Below are positions 33,789 through 40,944 of a DNA stretch of 42,912 bases, in pieces. The translations under genes were made by a program, and so were the position numbers. Position 1 is the stretch's first letter. Each line of letters opens with the position of its first letter. The notes under the pieces were generated by a model, which saw only the letters and a program-made list of their open reading frames with translations, searched no databases and was not told the DNA's origin. Source of the stretch: Limivicinus sp963617275 (GTDB lineage: Bacteria; Bacillota; Clostridia; Oscillospirales; Oscillospiraceae); the NCBI GenBank assembly GCA_963617275.1, contig CAVENX010000039.1:1-42912 (forward strand), in the 5' to 3' direction.

Positions 33789-35078
33789 TCAACCCATAAT
33801 GAGGTTCGGAACAAAGGTTATAAGAGCCGGGAAATATGTAATAAGTATTAGGACAACTATCATCAGCCCCGCCATCGGCAGAACCTCTTTGAAGACGCTT
33901 GTAAGCTTTTCGTTTGCGATTCCGGCAGAAATAAAGCACATCATGCCGAACGGCGGCGTGACCGAGCCTATCATCATGTTGACCGTAAGCACAACGCCGA
34001 GGTGTACAAGATCGACGCCGAGAGCCTTTGCAACCGGAATAAGCAGCGGGAAAAACACAAACTCAAGAACATTTGTGTCAAACAGCATCCCTAGAAGCAG
34101 AAACAGCACATTTACTATCAGCAGGAACACATATTTATTGTCGGTAAGCCCCAACGCAAATGATGAGATGATTTTCCCAAGCCCCGATGTCGTGGCATAA
34201 TACGAAAGAAGATACGCGCCGATAACAACAGAGAAAATCTTTCCCGTCTGTATAACAGTGTCCTTGATGACCCTGACAAGACCTTTCATACTGAGAACGC
34301 GGTAGGCGAGGAACGAAATGAGGATTGTATACAGTGCCGCAAGCGCTCCGGCTTCCGTCGCGGTGACAATGCCCGTGTAGATTCCGCCGAGAAGTATCAC
34401 GGGAGTGAAAAGTGCGGGGAGGGCGCGGAGCGTGTACGTCCAGAATTCCTTTCCCGTAAAGCTCAGACCTTCCGGATAATTTCTCTTTTTGGAGAGGAAA
34501 CTGACATATATTCCGAGAATTATACAGATAAGCACAGCGGGTATCATGCCGCCGAAAAAGAGCTTGCCGACGGAAACCTGAGCGAACATCGAGTATATGA
34601 CCATAGGTATGCTCGGCGGGAATATCGGCCCTACGGTGGCGGTTGCCGCGGTTATAGCGGCGCTGAACGGCATATCGTAGCCGTCTTTTTTCATCTCTTC
34701 GATCTCTATGGTGCCAAGTCCCGCGGCGTCCGCCGCCGCTGAGCCGGTCATGCCGGAAAAAATCAGAGAAAGGATAATATTCAGATGCGCAAGCGCTCCC
34801 TTGCGCTTGCCGAGTATTGCCTTGACAAAGGTGAACATATACTCGGTGACTTTTCCGGAGCTCATAATGTTTGCCGTAAATATGAAAAGCGGAATGGCGA
34901 TCATTACGGTGCTTGCATACAGCTGGCTCATGACCGTATCGGCGATTATCCCGAGGCTCATTCCCTTTCCGACAAAATAAACCGCGCAGGAGATTATCAT
35001 TCCGAGGCCTATCGGCAGCCTTATAACAAAGCAGATCATCAGCACAAGCAGCGGAAGAAAAACTATGAAGCTGTTCAT
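33789..35078 (-). CDS. dctM: TRAP transporter large permease (DctM)
   Basis: A 429-residue polytopic permease, the large membrane subunit of a tripartite ATP-independent periplasmic-type transporter that takes up carboxylates or sugar acids with sodium. About eleven to thirteen TM helices. Family marks are LPIGLGMIIS, MTGSAAADAAGLGTIEIEEMKKDGYD, ATATVGPIFPPSIPMVIYSM, and VTPPFGMMCFISAGIA in the second half. The start is ATG 35078 with AAAGGAG upstream and an ATGA overlap with dctQ. It completes the dctP-dctQ-dctM order. Confidence 0.95.
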   Translation of the reverse strand: MNSFIVFLPLLVLMICFVIRLPIGLGMIISCAVYFVGKGMSLGIIADTVMSQLYASTVMIAIPLFIFTANIMSSGKVTEYMFTFVKAILGKRKGALAHLNIILSLIFSGMTGSAAADAAGLGTIEIEEMKKDGYDMPFSAAITAATATVGPIFPPSIPMVIYSMFAQVSVGKLFFGGMIPAVLICIILGIYVSFLSKKRNYPEGLSFTGKEFWTYTLRALPALFTPVILLGGIYTGIVTATEAGALAALYTILISFLAYRVLSMKGLVRVIKDTVIQTGKIFSVVIGAYLLSYYATTSGLGKIISSFALGLTDNKYVFLLIVNVLFLLLGMLFDTNVLEFVFFPLLIPVAKALGVDLVHLGVVLTVNMMIGSVTPPFGMMCFISAGIANEKLTSVFKEVLPMAGLMIVVLILITYFPALITFVPNLIMG

Positions 35079-35575
35079 TTTTTCTCCTTTCCGCACTCGG
35101 CAATGCCCTTTACGGCATTGACCGCCTGAATGCAGTGATGCAGAATAGTCATTACGTTATAAACAATGATCGGTGCGTAAATTATGTTGAACGGTATTTT
35201 CAGCATCGGGGATTTTTTGATTTTCAGGAAGGATACCGACTCAATAGTATGCGGCAGTATCATTATCAGCGCCGCGACAATGGCGGCATCCCCAATAAGG
35301 TGGAAAATATGCTGGGTCTTAGGGGAAAGCTTGTCATAAAACATCGTGAACATGATATGGTTATCGGCGCGGCTGCTGTACGATGCTGAAAGGATCACCG
35401 TCCACACGAACAGTATCATGCTCAGTTCATAGACCTTGTTTACACCGGCATTGAATATGTACCGGTACAGGATCATAATTACATATGATAAAAACAGGGC
35501 AACAAAAGTTACCGACGGGAAATACACTTCTATCACATCGGAAACTTTTTCGTATACTTTTCTAAGTTTGCTCAT
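35075..35575 (-). CDS. dctQ: TRAP transporter small permease (DctQ)
   Basis: A 166-residue membrane protein with four TM helices, the small subunit of the TRAP transporter. The pattern fits DctQ: an early TM with YIFNAGVNKVYELSMILFVWTVILSAS, then SSRADNHIMFTMFYDKLSP. I start at ATG 35575 (MSKLRKVYEK) with GGGTGA upstream, ten codons below the frame's first start. It overlaps dctM by 4 bp. A stem-loop separates it from dctP. Confidence 0.9.
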   Translation of the reverse strand: MSKLRKVYEKVSDVIEVYFPSVTFVALFLSYVIMILYRYIFNAGVNKVYELSMILFVWTVILSASYSSRADNHIMFTMFYDKLSPKTQHIFHLIGDAAIVAALIMILPHTIESVSFLKIKKSPMLKIPFNIIYAPIIVYNVMTILHHCIQAVNAVKGIAECGKEKK

Positions 35576-35599
35576 GATTTTCACCCAAATTATTTTATA

Positions 35600-35631
35600 A
35601 TACATTCCCTCTTTTGCAGGAGGGAATGTAT
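35600..35631 (-). other. Stem-loop between dctP and dctQ
   Basis: ATACATTCCCTC (35600-35611) pairs with GAGGGAATGTAT (35620-35631) across an 8-nt loop. It lies 18 bp after the dctP stop. An A/T-rich but not T-only tract follows, so partial termination or 3'-end protection of dctP mRNA is likelier than full termination. Confidence 0.7.
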
Positions 35632-35649
35632 TGCTTCATGTTCCGTTGA

Positions 35650-36669
35650 TCAGTACTCCATATTTGCAATGGAGTTATAGAAATCCATATCGAGATCCTT
35701 GACCCAGTCTTCCTGAGCGAAGTAATAATCGGATACTTCTTTGCGGTAGGAAGCAAGCTCCTCATCGGAGAGATAGTACACTTTGATGCCCTTGTCTTCA
35801 AAGTAGGCAACATCGTCGGCTTCCTGAGCCTGAATGGTATCGCTGATATAATTGCAGCCCACTTCAACCGCCTCGCGGAAAATCTGCTGAAGCTCAGGAG
35901 ACATCGACTGCCACATTTTTTCATTGATCGTTACGAAGCCCGCGCTGATCATATGGCCGGTCACGGTAATGCTCTTTGTCACTTCGTCCCAGCTGAAAGA
36001 ACGGGTCGTGGAGAAGCCGTTGTCCTGTCCGTCAACAGTGCCGGTCTGGAGCGCAAGATAGAGTTCGGACGCGCCGAGAGGAACGGGATTTGCGCCGAGA
36101 GCGGTGCCCATATTCTGCCATGCCTCACTGCTTGGCATTCTCATCTTGATGCCGGAAAGATCATCGCGGCAGGTAACTCTGATGTCCTTATTCAGGTTGA
36201 CACTTCTCACGCCCTTGTAGTAAACCGGGGTGAACACTCTTATGCCGGTTGTCTCCGCGATCTCATCGCAAAGAGCCGCAGCATCATCGGAGGCGAAAAA
36301 GGCCTTCATGTGATCCCAATCAGCAAACAGATACGGTACATTGAGAACATTCAGCTTGTCCATGTAGGGAGAGAGCCAGTCAAACCAGCAGGCGTTCATC
36401 CCAAGGGTGCCTTTCATAATGGACTCGATCTCCATATCCTGAGCCATCAGAGAAGAAGCATAATAGGTATCAACGGTAACCGCGCCATTGGTTTTTTCGC
36501 TTATGTACTCTTTCATTTTGTCCATGCCCTGAGCAACAACGCCGCCGTCGGCTTCGGTCATTGAAAAAGAAATGGTCATAGGCTCAAACTCATTGTCCGC
36601 GAAGGACGCCGCCGCGCCTGCGGTGAGCATAAGCGCAAGGGCAAGAAGCATTGCAGCAAATTTTTTCAT
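35650..36669 (-). CDS. dctP: TRAP transporter solute-binding protein (DctP)
   Basis: A 339-residue exported ligand-binding protein. The signal peptide is residues 1-24 (MKKFAAMLLALALMLTAG, end AASFA). The DctP core shows DLSGIKMRMPSSEAWQNMGTALGANPVPLG and ELYLALQTGTVDGQDNG; the Arg of the RMP segment is the one that usually salt-bridges the ligand carboxylate. This favours an acidic ligand. No lipobox cysteine is visible. It lies downstream of the sugar kinase and is flanked by stem-loops on both sides, the usual means of raising binding-protein levels over the permeases. Confidence 0.93.
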   Translation of the reverse strand: MKKFAAMLLALALMLTAGAAASFADNEFEPMTISFSMTEADGGVVAQGMDKMKEYISEKTNGAVTVDTYYASSLMAQDMEIESIMKGTLGMNACWFDWLSPYMDKLNVLNVPYLFADWDHMKAFFASDDAAALCDEIAETTGIRVFTPVYYKGVRSVNLNKDIRVTCRDDLSGIKMRMPSSEAWQNMGTALGANPVPLGASELYLALQTGTVDGQDNGFSTTRSFSWDEVTKSITVTGHMISAGFVTINEKMWQSMSPELQQIFREAVEVGCNYISDTIQAQEADDVAYFEDKGIKVYYLSDEELASYRKEVSDYYFAQEDWVKDLDMDFYNSIANMEY

Positions 36670-36700
36670 ATTTTGTCTCCTTTTTGTTTTTTATTTTACG

Positions 36701-36720
36701 CAGAAATAACTCTATTTCTG
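36701..36720 (-). other. Stem-loop overlapping the kinase stop codon, upstream of dctP
   Basis: CAGAAATA (36701-36708) pairs with TATTTCTG (36713-36720) with a 4-nt loop. On the minus strand it includes the TAG stop of the kinase gene and is followed by A-rich sequence, so it is not a terminator. It could mark an RNA processing site ahead of dctP. Confidence 0.45.
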
Positions 36721-37740
36721 AATAAATACGGGTTCGGGCAGCTTTTCCGCCCACGGCTCACCGATCGTGCCGTATGTGTTTTTCATCATTTCGACGTTTT
36801 CAGGCGCCGCCATGCACTGGAGTGAACCTTTGAACATTGTGTTGTATGACGCGCAGGCGCAGCAGAAGCTGCCTATCTCCGCCAGTTCTTCGCCGGAAAG
36901 TTCCGGGATTGGCCTATTTTTGCTGCACAGGGCATACAAAAGCGCGCCCATGAACGAATCACCCGCTCCCGTCGTCTCCTTGACCGGAACGGCGAACGCC
37001 TTGCAGGCGGCATAAGCGTTTCTTGTGGCAAGATAGCTTCCGTTTTCCCCTCTGGTAACAGCGACGATCTCCGTTTTGCTGTCCTTAAAGACCTTTTCCA
37101 GTCCTTCTTTAAGCTCACTTGCGTCGTAATAAAAGGCCAGCTCTTCATCCGTCAGCTTGAGCACGGTGCAGCATTTTGCCTGCTCAAGAAGAAATTCCTT
37201 TTCGTCTTCCGGAAGCGCTATCCCGCGCCACTGCATATCCGTAACCAGCTTGACGTCATTTTCGAGCGCTATTTTTTTCAGCTCGTCCATTGTTTGGTTG
37301 ACCGGGTCTTTTTCCGGAAAACGGATGGATTTGATGTCAAAAAATCTGCATCTTTTGAACTTGTCTATATCCACATTTCCGATAACCGTCTGCGATTCGT
37401 TTCTTATTGATCTGTAATCGCTGAAATAGCGGCTGTTTCCGTCGTGGTAGACAAACATAAAGCGCGTCGGAAGCGTGCCGTATGCCACGGACGACATATC
37501 AATATTGAGTTTCGACGCGACCGAATAGAGATAGCGGCTGTGCTCGTCTGCGCCCAGAGTTGTTATCAGCATACTTTTCCCGCCAAGTCTGGCGACCTGA
37601 GCCATTACATTCGCCATCGAGCCGCCCGGCGTCCTGACGTACATCGAGTTGCCCTCGTCATTTTTCCCGACATAGGAAAAGTCGATCATCAGATCTCCGA
37701 GACCGGCAACGTCATAATCTTTCACATTTTCTTTCGTCAT
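36712..37740 (-). CDS. PfkB-family sugar kinase
   Basis: A 342-residue ribokinase-family enzyme. The N-terminal GLGDLMIDFSYV and the glycine-rich PGGSMANVMAQVARLGG form the substrate side. The C-terminal signature ETTGAGDSFMGALLYAL carries the catalytic aspartate and anion hole. Members phosphorylate fructose, ribose, ketodeoxygluconate, tagatose-6-phosphate, fructosamines or sulfofructose; the specificity is not readable here. I start at ATG 37740, four bases past the aldolase stop, so the two are tightly coupled. With the aldolase it suggests phosphorylation followed by aldol cleavage of the imported sugar. Confidence 0.88.
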   Translation of the reverse strand: MTKENVKDYDVAGLGDLMIDFSYVGKNDEGNSMYVRTPGGSMANVMAQVARLGGKSMLITTLGADEHSRYLYSVASKLNIDMSSVAYGTLPTRFMFVYHDGNSRYFSDYRSIRNESQTVIGNVDIDKFKRCRFFDIKSIRFPEKDPVNQTMDELKKIALENDVKLVTDMQWRGIALPEDEKEFLLEQAKCCTVLKLTDEELAFYYDASELKEGLEKVFKDSKTEIVAVTRGENGSYLATRNAYAACKAFAVPVKETTGAGDSFMGALLYALCSKNRPIPELSGEELAEIGSFCCACASYNTMFKGSLQCMAAPENVEMMKNTYGTIGEPWAEKLPEPVFIQK

Positions 37741-37744
37741 AAAC

Positions 37745-38650
37745 TCACATTTTCCCGCCGTCAAGGAACAGCCTTGTATGCTTGTCCGCTATAAAATCCT
37801 CTATAACGCCGCGTGCATAGCCGAGGTATTTTCTCGGGTCAAGATGCGTGGGATGCATCAGCATATACTCGCGTACCGCGACCGTGTACAGAATTTTTAT
37901 CTCCAGTGCGGAGTTTATCTTGCACACCCCGTACTTATAGCTTTCCTGCAGATCCTCGACCGTGAAGTTGCACGGCTTTGCCATGCAGCCGCCTACCCTG
38001 TTGGCGCGGTCTACAAACTCGGGCGCGACAATGGCCGTCGCGTGCAGAACGAGCGGGATGTCCGGTATAGCCTCATGAATTTTTCTTATCTGATCGACCC
38101 GGAGCTTTTTTGCGTAATCGTCCGGCAGATCGTGCGCATTGCCGCAGCACACCGCCAGAGAGTCGCAGCCGGTAAGCTTCACATATTCCGCCGCTTCCTC
38201 GACGTCCGTCCAATATTTGTCCGGGCCATCGACAGGATGAAAAACCTCGCCCTCGACGACCGCGCCGCGGGCATGGGCATAGTCGCATACGGCCTTTGTC
38301 TTTCTTACATTTTCTTCAAAGCTGTCATGTTCGTTATCAAGCATAACGGAGGTGAAGCCGTTATCTATGCAATGCAGGCAGCGCTCCACGGTGTCGCCGT
38401 GATCCAGATGCAGCACAACATCGGAATCAAGCTCATCCGCGACCGCCTCCGCCATTTTCCTGAGCATTTCCGCCCCGGAATAGTCGATCACTCTGCACGA
38501 CGCCTGAAGCATGACCGGCGCTTTCACTTTATGCGCTGCTCTCGCAGAAGCCTGCATAATTTCCATATCATATCCGATAAAACCGCCAACCGCCCAATCC
38601 TCATTGAGACATTTGCCGTAAAACGATTTTGATGTAATTATTCTTCCCAT
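37745..38650 (-). CDS. Divergent class II (zinc) fructose-bisphosphate/ketose-bisphosphate aldolase
   Basis: A 301-residue aldolase of the FbaA/GatY/KbaY class II fold. The catalytic Asp and first zinc His are in LHLDHGDTVE (about 80-88). The second region reads CCGNAHD (168-174), where typical enzymes have GTSHG or GTAHG. The third zinc His is in LVLHATAIV (about 200-208), where typical enzymes have LHGGSG, so the phosphate-binding GGS is missing. The later KINSALE replaces KIN-hydrophobic-NTE. The zinc ligands remain but the phosphate pocket is changed, pointing to an unusual substrate. The start at ATG 38650 follows GGAAGGA. It is the first gene of the operon that continues with the kinase and TRAP genes. 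Confidence 0.82.
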   Translation of the reverse strand: MGRIITSKSFYGKCLNEDWAVGGFIGYDMEIMQASARAAHKVKAPVMLQASCRVIDYSGAEMLRKMAEAVADELDSDVVLHLDHGDTVERCLHCIDNGFTSVMLDNEHDSFEENVRKTKAVCDYAHARGAVVEGEVFHPVDGPDKYWTDVEEAAEYVKLTGCDSLAVCCGNAHDLPDDYAKKLRVDQIRKIHEAIPDIPLVLHATAIVAPEFVDRANRVGGCMAKPCNFTVEDLQESYKYGVCKINSALEIKILYTVAVREYMLMHPTHLDPRKYLGYARGVIEDFIADKHTRLFLDGGKM

Positions 38651-38682
38651 TTCCTACATCCTTCCGTTTTTTTGTTTGCAGC

Positions 38683-38826
38683 CTAAGCAAAAGGGGAGTA
38701 GCCGAACTCCGCCTCAGCCATGATTTTTTGCCCTTTCTCTGCGTTATCGTCCTTGAAATACGGCAGTATTCCTGCGTCCTCTGCCTTGATAAAGAACAAA
38801 AAATCTATGTCGGAGGTCAGAGATTT
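38683..38826 (-). pseudogene. Remnant of a coding frame in the aldolase leader
   Basis: On the minus strand a frame of 48 codons, closed by TAG at 38683-38685 and by TAA directly at the edge of the palindromic element, reads ...DIDFLFFIKAEDAGILPY and then FKDDNAEKGQKIMAEAEFG, ending YSPFA. The composition looks like a real protein C-terminus (balanced charged/hydrophobic pattern, natural codon choice), but there is no initiation codon at its head. I do not recognise the family. It may be the surviving end of a gene whose upstream part was lost where the palindrome now lies. Confidence 0.4.
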
Positions 38827-38931
38827 TTAAGCGTGAGAGGGGCGGTGCAGGCAAGGCTTTGCGATTGAGGAAGGCTTGACGCCTTGTGATTGAGCAAAAC
38901 GAAGCCTGCAGCGCTCATATCCGCTTAAAAA
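38824..38931. repeat. 108-bp nested palindromic element
   Basis: Outer arms TTTTTAAGCG (38824-38833) and CGCTTAAAAA (38922-38931) are perfect inverted repeats. Inside, TGAG/CTCA and then TGCAGGC (38846-38852) / GCCTGCA (38904-38910) continue the pairing. The core holds two small hairpins (GCAAGGCTTTGC at 38851-38862; AAGGCTTGACGCCTT at 38871-38885), each followed by GATTGAG. The whole can fold as a three-way or cloverleaf-like RNA on either strand. It may be a miniature mobile element or a leader RNA of the aldolase operon. Confidence 0.6.
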
Positions 38932-38958
38932 CGGGTTCGGTTATTCACCTTGTGCTTA

Positions 38959-38987
38959 AGTATAGCAAATCCGAGTCAAAAATAAAA
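38959..38987 (-). promoter_or_regulatory. Candidate promoter of the aldolase-kinase-TRAP operon
   Basis: On the minus strand TATACT (38964-38959) has only a weak -35 (TTTTAT, 38987-38982) at 17 bp, as expected of an activator-dependent promoter. The predicted start near 38952 would give a leader of about 300 nt containing the palindromic element and the coding remnant. Confidence 0.4.
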
Positions 38988-39002
38988 ATGCCAAATACTC
39001 TA

Positions 39003-39030
39003 TTGACATATAACGCAGATGTTATATTAT
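39003..39030 (+). promoter_or_regulatory. lysR promoter with LysR-type dyad
   Basis: TTGACA (39003-39008), a 16-bp spacer and TATTAT (39025-39030) drive the regulator gene. ATATAAC (39008-39014) / GTTATAT (39021-39027) is a perfect dyad with a 6-bp centre, which fits the T-N11-A pattern of LysR sites. It fills the promoter, as expected for autorepression. Confidence 0.6.
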
Positions 39031-39060
39031 TATGGATAATACACAAAAGGAGCGGAGCAC

Positions 39061-39951
39061 ATGACGCAGCTTGAGCTTTCAACGTTTCTTGCCATCGCAA
39101 AATACGGCAGCATTTCCGAAGCAGCCGACAGACTGTATACATCCCAGCCCGCGCTCAGCCGGAGGCTGAAGTCTCTTGAGAGTGAGCTTGGCTATCCCCT
39201 TTTCAGAAGGTCGCAGGGCAAAAAAAATCTCTCCCTCACAAATCAGGGGACGGAATTTCTTTCCATAGCCGAAAACCTGCTTTCATCGTGGAATTCCGCA
39301 ATAAATCTGAAAAATAAAAACTTTTGTCCGAACTACACCGTCATACTCAACAGCAGCATGGGCTGCCACGTGCCTCTTGCTCTCGGGGAATTTATCGCTT
39401 CAAATTCAGACATAAACTTCAAATACCACGTATACCATTCCCTTGAAGCATACCAGTGGATGGAGTACAGCAAGGCGGATTTCGCGCTCGTCTCAAAGAC
39501 CGTAGCCCACTCCACCGTGCACGCTGTTCCCGCCTATCGGGAAAAGATGATATTCCTTGCGCGTAATATGTTTTTCAAGGACAACATCATAACCGTGCAC
39601 CAGCTCGACGTCTCCAGCGAACTGATGATCCCGTGGTTTCCCGACTTCCATGATTGGCATGATTATTGGTTTGGTGCGACCGCAAACCCCAAGGTGTACG
39701 GTGATAACGCCTCGGTCATGAATTATTTCTGGAGCAACGAAAGCGCGTGGTGGAGCATCGCGCCCGCATCTTTTGCGCAGACACTGCTCAAGCTCGACGG
39801 TGTGCGTTCCATCCCGCTTCTTGAAGCGCCGGATGACCTGATCATTTACTATCTGTCAAAAACCGGCGGCAACAACGTTCTTAACGACAGCTTTCTCAAC
39901 TGTCTTGTAAAGCACGCATGCACCGTCTCCGGAATAAGCTCATGCATATAA
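39061..39951 (+). CDS. LysR-family transcriptional regulator
   Basis: A 296-residue regulator. Residues 1-60 are the winged helix-turn-helix (LSTFLAIAKYGSISEAADRL, then YTSQPALSRRLKSLESELG), with the usual following segment YPLFRRSQGKKNLSLTNQG. The rest is the periplasmic-binding-protein-like effector domain. The start at ATG 39061 follows AAAGGAG. It diverges from the aldolase-kinase-TRAP operon and is the obvious candidate to control it in response to the imported compound or a derivative. It ends before a terminator shared with the transketolase genes. Confidence 0.92.
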   Translation: MTQLELSTFLAIAKYGSISEAADRLYTSQPALSRRLKSLESELGYPLFRRSQGKKNLSLTNQGTEFLSIAENLLSSWNSAINLKNKNFCPNYTVILNSSMGCHVPLALGEFIASNSDINFKYHVYHSLEAYQWMEYSKADFALVSKTVAHSTVHAVPAYREKMIFLARNMFFKDNIITVHQLDVSSELMIPWFPDFHDWHDYWFGATANPKVYGDNASVMNYFWSNESAWWSIAPASFAQTLLKLDGVRSIPLLEAPDDLIIYYLSKTGGNNVLNDSFLNCLVKHACTVSGISSCI

Positions 39952-39964
39952 CCGCACAAAAACC

Positions 39965-39996
39965 GGGCGGTCTCAAGGAAATCCTTGAGACCGCCC
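39965..39996. terminator. Bidirectional terminator between lysR and transketolase genes
   Basis: A perfect 14-bp inverted repeat, GGGCGGTCTCAAGG (39965-39978) against CCTTGAGACCGCCC (39983-39996), with a 4-nt loop, between convergent genes. Flanking T-runs are short. Confidence 0.75.
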
Positions 39997-40017
39997 TTAA
40001 CAATCTGCGGTATTCTT

Positions 40018-40944
40018 TTATTTGAGCAGAGCTTTTACTTTTGCCGCGATATTTTCCGCGGTGAGACCGTACTGCTCAAAGAGCACATCGGGCGCGCCTG
40101 ACTGACCGAACCTGTCCTCGACGCCCACTCTTGCGAACTTTGCGCCGCCCTTGCCCGCTATCGTCTCCGCGACCGCGCCGCCGAGACCGCCGACCACAAA
40201 ACCTTCCTCCGCGGTGACGATTGCCTTCACCTTGCCGTTGTAGGCAAGGATCGTTTCCTCGTCAAGAGGCTTGATGGTGTGGAAGTTGACGACCGCCGTG
40301 CTGATGCCTTCGCTCTCAAGCATCTCCGCCGCCTTGAGCGCCCTTACGACCATAAGACCGTTCGCAAAGATCGCCGCGTCGCTGCCCTCTTTGAGAACAA
40401 GCGCTTTGCCGGGGACGAAAGGCGTGTTTTCATCGGTAACGTCGTCGGTATTCGAGCGTCCCAGACGCAGATACACAGGGCCTTCTATCTCCGCCGCCGC
40501 CATGACCGCCTTGCGTGTTTCCGCCGCGTCGCACGGGCAGAAAATGGTAAGGTTGGGGAGAGTGCGCATAATGGCGACATCCTCAAGGCTCTGGTGGGAG
40601 CCGCCGTCCTCGCCGACGCTGAGACCGGCGTGGGTGAAGGCAAGCTTTACGTTGGCGTTGGTGTATGCAACGCTGTTTCTTATCTGCTCAAAAGCACGTC
40701 CCGTGCCGAACACGGCAAAGGTGCTGGTGAACGGAATGTAGCCGGAGAAGGCAAAACCGGCAGCGGCGGTGATCATGTCCGCCTCGGCAATGCCGAAGTT
40801 GAAAAATCTCTCGGGAAAGGCTTTTTTGAAGGTAGACGTCTTGGTAGAGCCTGAGAGATCGGCGTCCATTGCGACTACCCTGTCGTTTTTCTGCCCCAGC
40901 TCCGCCAGAGCAAGACCGTAAGCTTCTCTTGTTGATTTACCCAT
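40018..40944 (-). CDS. Transketolase, C-terminal subunit
   Basis: A 308-residue protein equal to the Pyr and C-terminal domains of transketolase. Marks are STREAYGLALAELG, the FFNFGIAEADMITAAAGFA motif with the conserved Glu that activates thiamine diphosphate, HAGLSVGEDGGSHQSLEDVAIMRTLPN, and the C-terminal VTAEEGFVVGGLGGAVAE. With the N-terminal subunit encoded just upstream it makes a full enzyme that moves two-carbon units between pentose and other sugar phosphates. The ATG at 40944 overlaps the N-subunit stop by one base. Split transketolases are common in Firmicutes and archaea. Confidence 0.95.
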   Translation of the reverse strand: MGKSTREAYGLALAELGQKNDRVVAMDADLSGSTKTSTFKKAFPERFFNFGIAEADMITAAAGFAFSGYIPFTSTFAVFGTGRAFEQIRNSVAYTNANVKLAFTHAGLSVGEDGGSHQSLEDVAIMRTLPNLTIFCPCDAAETRKAVMAAAEIEGPVYLRLGRSNTDDVTDENTPFVPGKALVLKEGSDAAIFANGLMVVRALKAAEMLESEGISTAVVNFHTIKPLDEETILAYNGKVKAIVTAEEGFVVGGLGGAVAETIAGKGGAKFARVGVEDRFGQSGAPDVLFEQYGLTAENIAAKVKALLK

